Below, one piece after another: positions 34,041-44,450 of a DNA stretch of 64,000 bases. The stretch's first letter is position 1, and every line of letters starts with the position of its first letter. Source of the DNA: Brachionus plicatilis (taxonomy: Eukaryota; Rotifera; Eurotatoria; Ploima; Brachionidae); the NCBI GenBank assembly GCA_010279815.1, contig QEOQ01000274.1, positions 1,456,060 through 1,520,059 on the forward strand, read 5' to 3'. Position numbers and translations under genes: made by a program. The notes beneath the pieces are model-generated. The model saw only the letters and a list, made by a program, of their open reading frames with translations. It was not told the origin of the DNA and ran no database searches.

Positions 34041-34652
34041 AGTTTGAAAACCAAGGTTAACAAAATCTGAAGAGAATCTTGATATTATATACATTAGATA
34101 TTTTTATAATTAAAATTAGATGCTAAATTGATTTATTTAGATATGGTATTAAACAGCAGCCTTTAATTAAAAACTGGGAAGTGGTTCTATTGGAATTTGG
34201 TGCTGTATTAGCTGCAATGGTCAAGCATTTTTTCAATTTTTTATTTTTTCTTGTTTACACAAACTTTTTATATTTGATTTTTTCGGTAAAGACTTTAATA
34301 CTGTAAACAATTTCTTAGAAAAATATAATTTATTTTCCCTTCAACATCGTTTTTAACAAAATTATTAAGTTTTTCATTTAAAATTAACAAATTTGATTTA
34401 TTTTACAAAAATTTTAAATTTAGAAGAAAAAATTTAATTTAAATTAGATTAAATTTCTTATTTTCTATATATAAAATTTGGGTTTTCTTTTTTTTAAATA
34501 TAAACTGTATTCTTATTTTTAAATAATTAAATAAATGAAGTGTTAACCAGTCTTGAAAATAGATAAGGACAATAGCCTGTTGATTAACCTTGAATAATTA
34601 AAATAATAATAATTAAATAATTAATAATAAATAAAAAGAATTTAGTTAAAAA

Positions 34653-34800
34653 TTGCGTTGTTTGCGAAACTTGAGTGAAATATTGGTAGATCATTGGAAC
34701 AAGCTGAGTAATAAAATTATGGAAGCAAAAACAATAAACGGTTTCAAAGAACTCTAAGACAAATTTTATAAAGCAAAAGCAACCACAGCGTAAGAAATAA
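34653..34800 (+). pseudogene. Decayed LINE reverse-transcriptase C-terminal fragment
   Basis: The frame reads LRCLRNLSEILVDHWNKLSN, KIMEAKTINGFKEL, a stop, then DKFYKAKATTA. The pattern 'W N x L x x x I/V x x A K T I N x F K' is typical of the last part of CR1-like LINE ORF2. There are in-frame stops and no intact surrounding ORF. Confidence 0.5.
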
Positions 34801-37800
34801 ATCCTAATTCATCTATAAGCAACGCTGATAAGTTATGCATATTAATAATAATAAATAATAATCAGTAAAATTTAATTAAAAGAAAGAGACTAGAAATTTT
34901 AAGTGGTCTCAAGTGAATTTTGGGTGATGGATCAATTCATAAAAAATTAAAAAGAAAAATTTATTCATAGAAAATTATTAAAATCAAATAAAACTCATAG
35001 AATAACTAACTAACCTAATAACTAACAAATAAGTAAGGAGCTTGAAGTTTCGACGTCCCTCTTTCAGCAAAAAATAAATAGTTGATTATTATTTACATAT
35101 TTTAAAAAAGAGACTTAATTTTTGAAATTTTTTGAATTTCATTTGTTTTGTCAACTTTTAATTAATTTTTTTGATAATATTAAAATTAAAGTTTTTGACA
35201 AAATTAGTCTTTAATATTTTTTTTGTAATGAGATAAAATCTTTTAGATTTCAGATAATAATTTGAAAGCATAAAGTAATATTAGAGAAAATGAATACAAA
35301 GAAAATTTTATTTATGTATTAAAATAAATTGTTTTTTGATCTATATTTCTTTCTTTAGCTAATTTTTTTAAAATGTTAATTTTTTTTCAGCTAATGCAAG
35401 GAACACAATTCAACCTAACCAAGTTTTTCAAACAATTCCAGTAATGGTTAATGTTCACCAGCAAAATAATGAAGAAGACAAAAAAGAGACTAATCTTTTC
35501 ATGAATTTTCTTACAGCTGTTAAATGATGTATTTCGTTGGATTCTAAGCATATGTTTGACATCGTATTGACAGAATGGAAAAAATCAAAGATCATACCCA
35601 AGAAATTTAATTAGCTTACTTTTTTTAAAGATAATTAGAGCAATTAATGCTGTAAACAAACTGCCTTTCAAAAAAAACCCCTAGAATATAAATTTGAATT
35701 TTATATATTAAATTTCAGAAAATAAATGTTCTATTTTTAAATTTTTTTCAATAAAATAGAGATAAAAAGTATTCAATTTGTTTTTCCGAAATACCATTCG
35801 GATAATGATAATAACAAGATAAATATAATTATTTAAAATAAGTATTAATTTCATTATCCTCTAATTTTATTCATCATTTCATTTAAATAAAAGTATTCAT
35901 GATCTTAAATCTAAAAAATTCAAAAAATATTTTATTAATTTTTATTTCAACAATAACTTCCAATAGAGAAACTTCGATATAATGTATCATCTACCAGTTA
36001 ATAAATGCATTTCCTATAGGTTCCTTTAAAAAAAATTTTTAAACTAAAATTGTAATATAAGTTTAAATAAAATAAGTAAATTAAAATATGACACTTATTA
36101 AAAAATTTTTTAGTATTATACGGTTCTGTCATGAAAAAATATCTATTAGTAGTTTCATTTTATGAAAAAATTTACAAAATAAAAACCTCAAATTAAATAT
36201 TCATCTTATTCATTATAAAATATTTTAGAATTTTTATCTATGAAGAAATAATTTTACCTAAAGATAGTCAGTCATGGACCAATTGTATAAAACCATAAAG
36301 AGTTTATTTCTCCAGCGATTAAAAATAATTTGAAATATTTCACACACTTGTTAGATATATAAATAGATAACTTGTTAATTTATTCAGAAACAAGCCTTAA
36401 ATAATTGATTTTAAAAAGAATGTGTGGAAAATCAATTGTTCAAAGAAAAATTAGGCAAATGAAAAAAAAAAACTTATAAGGCATCAATTATTTATCTCAA
36501 AATTACACAAAATTAACAAAGGAACAATTTTTAAAATTTATCTATGATTAATTTTTAAGAATTTGAAAACTTAAAATTTTGTTCAAACTTTTGACTTATA
36601 TGGTTTAAAAAAACTAATCAAATATATTATTTATTTATTAGAAAACAAGCTAACTAGACTTATACTTAAAAAATTTCAATCAGGGAGCAAATTTTTGACT
36701 ACTTGGAATCAGACTGAGTCAAGTTTTTAAACTTCTTGACCGACAAAATTAAAAGTCAAATTTCAAAATTAAGAAAAAAAAGTCTAGAAAATTTTCTTTG
36801 AATAAATTAGAGAAATTATAAGGTTAATTTATTAAAATTTTAATTGAAAATAAAAGTTAGACATTGATGAAACATTAGAAATTGGAAGATAACATTTTTT
36901 TATAACTTTGAAGATAAGAAGAAGAGATGAATTATTTGGCCTACGAGTTGATTAAATTTGACCGAGAGGAAAATTAATTAAACTGTTAGATCAAACAATC
37001 ATTTTTGGATTTAAATTTGTTCAAATTAAGTCAAACATTTTTAAATTAGTGTCGAGTGAAAAACTTCAAAAATATTAAGCCTAAAAATGACCTCTTTAGC
37101 AACACTATGACAGTTAATTAAGAATTTTAAAATAAAAAACCCTTGAGTCTTAAACTATTCATGCTTATCGAAATAAAGCCCGATAACAAACCATTAAGTG
37201 TCAATTAACATCAAGACCTAGAAAAAATTCGATCCATTTTAGTTTTTTTTAAATATCGAAATTTTGTCGAAAGACAAGATAAGCAGTTAATAATAAGCAT
37301 ATTTTTTTACAATTAACTTATAAATAAATCAGGAAATGGCATTTTAATTATTCTAACATTTAGATGTTGCTTTAGTTATCGGATAATAGACTTAATGCAT
37401 GGTTAAATTGACAGTATAAAAAGTTTAAAAACATTCAATTCAGTCATTAATTACTTCAATTTATTTATTTTAATTTTCTTCTAGAATTGATTTTAACTCT
37501 TTATTTTTATTTTCTTTTAAATCTTTTTTTTTATTATTCTATTTTATTTTATCTAAAAAAATTTTACCTTGGTTCAGATAAACAAATAAAAATTTATGAA
37601 AAAGTATCAAAAAATTGATAAATTCGGAAGATTTCTAAAGAAAAAGTGTAAGATTACAGCAATCGTCCACATAGTTTTGTTTTTGACACTGTTTTCAACT
37701 GTTGCATAGGAATCTTTCATGTGGTTTTCTTATAAAAACAATCTAGTTTTATTTATTAAAAAAAAATAAGACTGATTACCCTAGATTGTTTTAATAAACA

Positions 37801-38827
37801 TTTTTGTCTTTCTTTTTTTATAGATATTTAATTCAATTTTTTAAATTGGTTCTTGATAACCAAACTCCGTTAATCGTTTATCTAAAATAAGAAAATAAAA
37901 AAAGGAAGAAAATTTTAAAAAACATTTTAAAATGTTTATTTTTTCGACTTTGTTATATAGGATTTTTTTTTATTTTGTTAATCTAATCAGCTTGGTACAG
38001 TTAAATAAATAAAAATGTGTGGATATAAATTTCAATCTCTTGATCCGATTTGTTTGGGTTGAGTGGTCAGCAAAAAATGTTCATTTCCGGCGATGGAACA
38101 AAATTCTCAACAAAAAGATTCCATATGTTTTTTCTGAGAACAATTAACAAAAATTAATTTTAAAATGAGTTTTTATTTTATCTAATTGGACTCATGCGAA
38201 CTAAATTTGATAATTAATATCGATCTAGTGTAACATGAGCATGTATAAATTAAAGCCACATTTTCCAAGCAATTTCAATTGGGGATAAAAATAGGGCTCA
38301 TGACAAAATCCGACTTAGTAAAAATAAACAAAGCCTATCTTTTAATCTTTTAATAAATAACATCAACAAAAATTATCCTAAGTGGTTTGATCAAATATTG
38401 TTTTAAAGCATTTAAGGCACACATATAAAGGTGTTTTATCTGGCCACTTTTTTTGTCGTACATAAAACAGATGGAACTTTTATTGCCAAATAAGTTTTTT
38501 CATTTTGTCGTAGACAATTTATGGCTTTAAATTAGACTATGTCAAAACTTTAGAATAATTCACCAAACTTGTTAAGTTAAAACATTTGTTTTCATTAAAT
38601 AAAATTGTATACACACTATGTGTATAAAATGCTAGATTAAATTTTTTTATTAAATCATTAAACCTTTGAGAAAAAATGAGAAATTATTTAGCAAACAGCT
38701 TGATAGCTGTCAAGAGTCGTGTTGACCGCTTGGCCAGATAGAGCATGGTTGCCAATTTTGACAGTCAATTAGATATTGCATCATGATTTAATTTCCATTT
38801 AGATTTTAAAATATTGAATTTCATGCC

Positions 38828-38835
38828 TATAAAAG
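38828..38835 (+). promoter_or_regulatory. Putative TATA box
   Basis: TATAAAAG followed by CAGGG, in a locally GC-richer stretch, 46 bp before the ATG at 38874. The spacing would give a transcription start near 38858 and a very short leader, so the ATG at 38823 would lie upstream of transcription. Inferred from position only. Confidence 0.5.
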
Positions 38836-38873
38836 CAGGGCTTATTTTGGACAAGTTGACAAAATTGAAAAAA

Positions 38874-39683
38874 ATGGGCAATAAACTGTGCCAAACAGTG
38901 TCGCTTTGCAGTTGCTTGAACCCCAAAGATTTTGACAGCGACGAGAGCATGGAACTGGAGGGCTGCAAACAGACCCAGAGAGAAAAACTCAAAAATGACA
39001 CCTCTTTTTACAACAACATTTTTACGGTCTGCAACGAGAGCTTTAACTTTGAGCTGCTGAACCAGAGCAAGCAGACAGAGTCGGCTGAAATTGAGAGACC
39101 GCTCTATGTGGACACAGAACTAGCGTTCAGCTCTAGCATTGGTGACAGTGACAGCTTGGATAGCGGATTTGACAGCCGCAATATGACCCCTAGTCGTTCC
39201 TTGTCACAAATAAATTTTCCAGCTCCCAGTCTAGTGCTGTCTGTGGCAAACACAGACGACACCATGAACAATTTTTATGAGTTTTTGCTCAGTGAAACTA
39301 TTTTTATGCAAAGTAATTTGGTGATGGATTCTGTGCCTTTCATGGTCAAAGATAAAATGTGGCAATGGTCAAAAAGATCGATTGGTCGGATCAAGCGAAC
39401 AGCTATGAAGTATTTTTTTTTTAAAAATTTGACAAAAAATGCAGTGGAACTTGCGGATGAGAGCAAATGCGAGACCAAGTCCCGAATTAGTGATTTGATC
39501 AAGAAACCTTTCAGCATATTGAGCGTTTTAGCGAATGGTTTAAAATTTTTGAACAGATTTAGCCTTAAGCATTCCAGTTTTTCAGACGATTGTAGTGACA
39601 CAGTCGGACTAATTGAGCCAAGTTATTCCTATTCTCCATTGAGACAATTTTTGATGAGAATTTATGATATAAACTTTTTTTAA
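38874..39683 (+). CDS. Orphan protein with putative N-terminal acylation signal
   Basis: Single-exon gene of 269 residues that I do not recognise. An upstream in-frame ATG at 38823 would add 17 residues, but the TATA-like box at 38828 argues for the ATG at 38874. That start yields MGNKLCQTVSLCSC: Gly2 with a suitable context for N-myristoylation and Cys6, Cys12 and Cys14 nearby for palmitoylation, which would tether the protein to membranes. The rest has an acidic and Ser-rich stretch (SSSIGDSDSLDSGFDSRN, MTPSRSLSQI), a conserved-looking block FYEFLLSETIFMQSNLVMDS, and a basic region (WSKRSIGRIKRTAMKYFFF). No transmembrane segment is clear. Codon composition is less AT-rich than the flanks, supporting a real gene. 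Function unknown. Confidence 0.75.
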   Translation: MGNKLCQTVSLCSCLNPKDFDSDESMELEGCKQTQREKLKNDTSFYNNIFTVCNESFNFELLNQSKQTESAEIERPLYVDTELAFSSSIGDSDSLDSGFDSRNMTPSRSLSQINFPAPSLVLSVANTDDTMNNFYEFLLSETIFMQSNLVMDSVPFMVKDKMWQWSKRSIGRIKRTAMKYFFFKNLTKNAVELADESKCETKSRISDLIKKPFSILSVLANGLKFLNRFSLKHSSFSDDCSDTVGLIEPSYSYSPLRQFLMRIYDINFF

Positions 39684-41260
39684 ACTTTTTTTTTATTTGT
39701 TTTGAAAATTTTAGTACTGGGTTTACTTGTTCAATTAAAGTGGTCGCTTGAAGGGTTCATTTAGCATCGGCTTTAAACTGGCAAGTTTATCTGGTATACG
39801 ATTTAATGTAAATTTTTTTTGTTATAAACATCTGAACTCAGACTTACATTTAATTGTATAGAATCTAAATTATTTTATTTTTTTTTCTACTTTTTGATAA
39901 TTAATATTTATATTTTTTTTTTGAATAATATTATTGTATAAAAATTTGAATATTTTTAAAATAAAAATTAACAAAAATTACTTAATTTGTCAAGAAAATT
40001 ATTTAAAAAAATCAAGTATTTATATGCATTTATTTTATTTTAATTTAATACATATTTTAATTTAAGAATAAAAATTGACAAATAAAATATTGGAAACATC
40101 GAAAAAAAGACTCAATCTACTAAATACACTTATTTTCAAGATAGGGTTATTCTTATTTCCTTTTTTTCATTGCTCTCCATTTAACTAATAAAATATTTTA
40201 ATTCTTATAATAAATTTTCCAAAATTAAGAATATTCTAAAAATTCTGCTTGTTATGGAAAAATTATTTTCATCTTGAGAATTAACACTCAAATTACAAAA
40301 TAATTTATAGGTAAATTTAACTGTTGGAAAATCCGATCTAAATTTTTTAAATCGATTTACTAATCGAATATTTTTTAGTCGATTCTTGAATTCAATCAAT
40401 CGATTGGAGTCGATTGGTAGGACTAATTTATAATTAGGTTAATTTTTTAAATAAAGCACTCAAATTACAAATTTTTTTAATTTTTATTCTTAAAATTAGT
40501 TTTTCTTTCGTGAATAAGATTAGTCATCTAACTTTGACTTATAAAAATATTTCGATTGGAAAAATTTTATTAATCGATTGAAGTCGATTGCCAACACTAA
40601 TTAAAAAATGTCCTCAGGTCTGATATTTTATATTTATATTTAGTTTTATATTTTCTCATCACCCAAGAGTTATTTTTTGCATAAATAAATAAATGATAAA
40701 AACTTATCTCTAAATACAAAAGTTATGCAAAAGTATTTCTTAGCTTTCAATTAACTAAAAATTCTAATTGGAAATATTAATTTCTATTATTTTCTATTTA
40801 AAAAAAATAAATTAAAAAGATTTATTAAACTTGAATATTCTCTTTAACTAAATATACTTTGTTGCACCTTTATTACCTAAAATGGAATCATTATTTTCAT
40901 TTTTTTATTAAATTTAACCACTAACCAATTTATATTTAATTGATATTTATTTTATTTTTTGTCTTATTAAAACATGAGAAAAATTATTTTAGGAAAAAAA
41001 GGTGCAACAAAGTATGTAGTACTTTTTTCAAAAGGAAGAATTTTTGTTCAATTTGTATTTGAATTTCACAATACCGCTTTAAGTTATTAAAATAAATCAA
41101 AAAATTTTATTTTAAAAAATGAACAGATGAAAATAAAACTTTTCGAAATATTATTTGTAATTTTTAATTAAAAAATCTTAATAGTCGAGTCTCTAATGTA
41201 TATATATTCTTGTTATCTAATTAAATTCACTTGTATATATTATTTATTTTATTTATTTGT
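39684..41260. other. Gene-free AT-rich spacer with one MITE
   Basis: Holds the B-family element at 40855-41014, the shared module after it, and A/T-rich filler. CGATTGATTGAAGTCGATTG-like short repeats near 40395-40415 and 40575-40590 may be a small related pair. No gene seen. Confidence 0.6.
40855..41014. mobile_element. MITE-like element, family B
   Basis: Left end TACTTTGTTGCACCTTTATT; right end is the complement of TACTTTGTTGCACCTTTTTT, then CCTAAAA on both arms, giving about 28 bp of terminal inverted repeat in a 160-bp element. A second copy lies at about 50234-50374. Sequence beyond the right end (GAATTTTTGTTCAATTTGTA) is also shared with 50450 and 56440. Confidence 0.65.
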
Positions 41261-41960
41261 TTATCTATACCGAGCTAATGCTCCTTCTTCACTTGTATAT
41301 CCTTCCCATTCCCATTCTTCAATTGTACTGAAATTTATGGTAATTGGTATTGGTTCGATATGATCAAAAATTGAACCAGGAAGGTAAAATTTAATCGGTT
41401 GCTTCAGTCCAAAATTAACAATGGTATATTCGATAACATTTGACAATTTTACATTAAACATCGAGGGGTATGCTTGGTTATTTTTCCAATCTAAAACACT
41501 AATTAGACAATCTAGTTTGATGCAGTTTTCCATTTTTCTTTCTCCATTTTTTAAGGCTGATTCTAAACCTTTTTTTTTAAGATGCGAATTCAAGCTCTCT
41601 TTGAATTAATACCAAGCGTATATAATATCCTTCAGATTTACGATGAAGAAGCTGAACAATCATTACAAGTTTAACAGAGGTGTATTCTGAATAATGAATA
41701 GATCTTAGAAGAAAATGTTCTTCAGTTTCATGCATAAAAATTATTTCTCCAACTAAAGCCAAATTTTTGAAATTGTAGCATTTAAAAAAATTAAAATCAG
41801 GATATTTGTATTGAATGCTACCACAGGCATATTTGTTAAATATAGGAACCAGAGAAGAAATATTGTTATACAACTCACTTAAAATCTCTATCTCATTCTC
41901 TTGATTTTCTAATGAAATATTTTTTGAAATTTGAGAAAATTTCGAACTAAAAAATATCAA
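41261..41960 (-). pseudogene. Unrecognised protein-coding region broken by a frameshift
   Basis: Two adjacent minus-strand open frames, 41577-41960 (127 codons) and 41261-41593 (110 codons), have coding-like composition and together would make a protein of about 230 residues. The first ends LVLIQRELEFAS and the second continues in the next frame with LKKKGLESALKNGERK, so one frameshift near 41580-41610 separates them. I do not recognise the family. The C terminus [14 protein letters not shown] is followed by an AAAT-type tail also present at 31627-31672, which suggests a retroelement 3' end. An acceptor-like TTTTTTAG at about 41947 could mean an upstream exon. Sequencing error or a true pseudogene are both possible. 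Confidence 0.45.
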
Positions 41961-42229
41961 ATTGCTGCCAACTAACCCGAAAAAAAATTTAAAATTGCGT
42001 TAGAAAATATAACATTGTTAAATGAAAGGAAATTTAAAAAAAAATTTTTTTTTGAATTCACAAAAAATTAACTAAGTTTATGTAACCTAAAATAAGAGCT
42101 AAAAATAAATCTTGATTAATGCATACATTTAAAATTTTACAAAATATAAACACATTTACTTTCAAATTTTGCAAAATCATAACTAAAAAAAAAATTAAAA
42201 ATTTTATTAAAATTTGAACAAAAAAAAAG

Positions 42230-43174
42230 ATGAGAAAAGAAGCAGTTGATTTGTACCAAAAGTTGACCAATGAATGGAACAAAAAACCTCAAAATTTTGA
42301 AAAATGCTTAGAGTATTTGACTCAATTGAAAATAATTCTATCCGAAACCGGTTTTATTCCTACTCCCGGAAGTCCAATTGACAAACGAGAAATTCATTTA
42401 GCCAGAGACGTGTTTGAAATAGGTGCTCAATGTTCCATAGCAGTTGGTGATATCCACGGATTCGAGCGTTACATTTCTCAATTAAAAACTTTCTATTTTG
42501 ATTTTCAGTAAATGATCACCAATATTTTGGAAAAAAAAATAATTTTATTTTTTAAGAAACGAAATCTCCGAGTCACCTTTCAAGTATCAATTAATCGGTC
42601 TTAATTTGTTGTGCCTTTTAGCCCGTAACCGCTTATCAGAATTCCACACTGAGCTTGAACTTCTAAATCCTCATTTAATCCAAACCAACATTTACATCCG
42701 TCACCCCGTCTCTCTTGAACAATATTTAATGGAAGGAAGCTACAACAAAGTCTTTTTATCCAAAGGCAATGTCCCCTCTCCATCTTACAACTATTTTATG
42801 GATATTTTACTTAAAACAATCAGGTTTGTTTTTCGTGTTTTTAAAAAGGAAAAAAATATTTTTTTCCTAATTTAGAGAAGAGATAGCTAGTTGCATGGAA
42901 GGTGCTTACAAAAAAATTTTATTCCGTGAAGCGGGACATATGCTCTATTTCAAAAAAGAAGAAGAATTGGTTGAATTTGCCAAAGAGGTTTGTGTTTAAT
43001 AATGCTTATCATATTTTATATTGTTTTTAATTGCAGAGAAAATGGGTGATGGCATCAGATAATTACTTTTATTTCCAACAAAAACAAACTGACCAAGAAA
43101 ATCAGAATATACCATCGAACGAATTGGTCATGCAAATGATTGAGTATGCACGTGAACTCGAAATAATAGTCTAA
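42230..43174 (+). CDS. PSMD8: 26S proteasome regulatory subunit 8 (Rpn12)
   Basis: Lid subunit of the 19S regulatory particle. Exons: 42230-42507, 42557-42823, 42876-42987, 43037-43174; 264 residues, close to the conserved core of the family. Recognised blocks: [117 protein letters not shown] and the C terminus [12 protein letters not shown]. The order of a PCI-type helical repeat and winged helix is intact. First of three head-to-tail genes; MED6 starts 185 bp downstream. Confidence 0.96.
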
Positions 43175-43359
43175 TATTTTTTAATAGATATTTTTTTTGT
43201 CGTGTAAAAAAAAATTTAACATAAAATCGAAACAACTTAAATTATTTTAATAAAAAAATTAAATTACTTCTTTATTAATTTATTTAATCAAGTCAGTTAA
43301 TTTTGACTGGAAAAAAATGTCACTAATAACCATAAAATAACTATTTAATTTATATAGAA

Positions 43360-44194
43360 ATGGCTGGCCTTGCAGCAGGTGAATAAATAAAATAATTTAA
43401 ATTGATGTTATTTTGAATTTTTTAATAGGAAATAAGCTACACATAAACTGGTCAGATAGTTCATTCTTTCCATGGCTCAATGAATTCACTGTAATTGATT
43501 ATTTTTGTGACGTGCGGAATCCTTTTTACAATGTAGAATGCAACAACCAATATCTTAAGATGCAAGGTGGAAATCCGGAAACCCTGATGTATTTTTAAAG
43601 TAAAAAAAAACGCTAAATAAATACAAACAAGACATTTAGGTCAATGAAAGGATACCAATACCAACTTCACTCAGCACAACCTCCTCTCTACATAATCCGC
43701 AAAGTAGAAAGAAAATCAGCTCAGGAAGTTATTCCCCTTTCGTACTACTATATTCTGCATGGGGTAGTTTATCAAGCTCCAGATTTTATGTCAGTTTTGA
43801 GCTCTCGTCTTGAAATGACGTCTCACTATTTACAAGAATGCCTTGAAACTTCATTTGGATTTTATAAATTCAACCCCTCCAAGGGCTACCATTGGGAATT
43901 TAATCAAAGTTATTCCTTCCAAATAATAATAAAAAAAATAAAAATTTTGATTTTTTTTCAGATGAAGAGAGAAAGAATAAAGATGTGATTCAACAGCAAA
44001 AATGGTCGATGTTCCAAGTATCAAAAACTCAGCCATTAATTGAAGAATTTGTAAAAAAAATAATGCCACTTAAACCTAATGAGGAAAATGTTGAGAATAT
44101 GGATCAAGATAATGGTGGAAATCAAACTGATCAAGCGTCTGAGAACACTGGCGAGCAGCCGGCTGAAAAAAAATTGAAATTAAATTCAAGATAA
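43360..44194 (+). CDS. MED6: Mediator complex subunit 6
   Basis: Head-module subunit of Mediator, needed for RNA polymerase II activation. Exons: 43360-43378, 43429-43588, 43640-43908, 43962-44194; 226 residues. Exon 1 has just 19 coding bases. Diagnostic blocks: INWSDSSFFPWLNEFTVIDY, RNPFYNVECNN, PPLYIIRKVERKSAQEVIPL, YYYILHGVVYQAPDF and FYKFNPSKGYHWEF. The tail is acidic then lysine-rich (EKKLKLNSR), as in animal MED6. Intron 2 uses the GT at 43589, which reads through M-S-M-K-G-Y; using the later GT would leave a stop. AATAAA near 44248 is a plausible poly(A) signal. Confidence 0.95.
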
Positions 44195-44450
44195 AAAAAT
44201 TCAATTCTTAATTTATATTTTTGTATATTTAGTTTAAAATTTTTTAATAAATTAATCGATATGGTCAAACATTTCTCTGTTTCAAAATAAAAATTGAAAA
44301 TAACATTTTTTTTTCAAATTAAAATTTTTAATTTTAATAAACGGTTTCTATAGAAACTAAATTTTTAAATTTATATTTGGTAAAATAACTGAAATATCTT
44401 ATTCGTTTTATACAATATTGTACTGTAGAAAAACAGCTTAAATCTAGATA
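44195..44450. other. Short spacer between MED6 and DRC1
   Basis: 256 bp of AT-rich DNA with AATAAA at about 44248. It must contain the end of MED6 and the DRC1 promoter if DRC1 is transcribed separately. Confidence 0.5.

Larger units (their letters stand above)
33155..38827. other. Gene desert with transposon relics
   Basis: About 5.7 kb after CDC14. Only decayed elements are recognisable (see 33746 and 34653); most of the rest is A/T-rich sequence with many stops in every frame. No conserved protein was found on either strand. Confidence 0.6.

Noticed and set aside
35390..35625. Less AT-rich stretch in the desert as a host gene exon
   Set aside because: Stops in every frame within 30-40 codons and no recognisable motif or splice partners.
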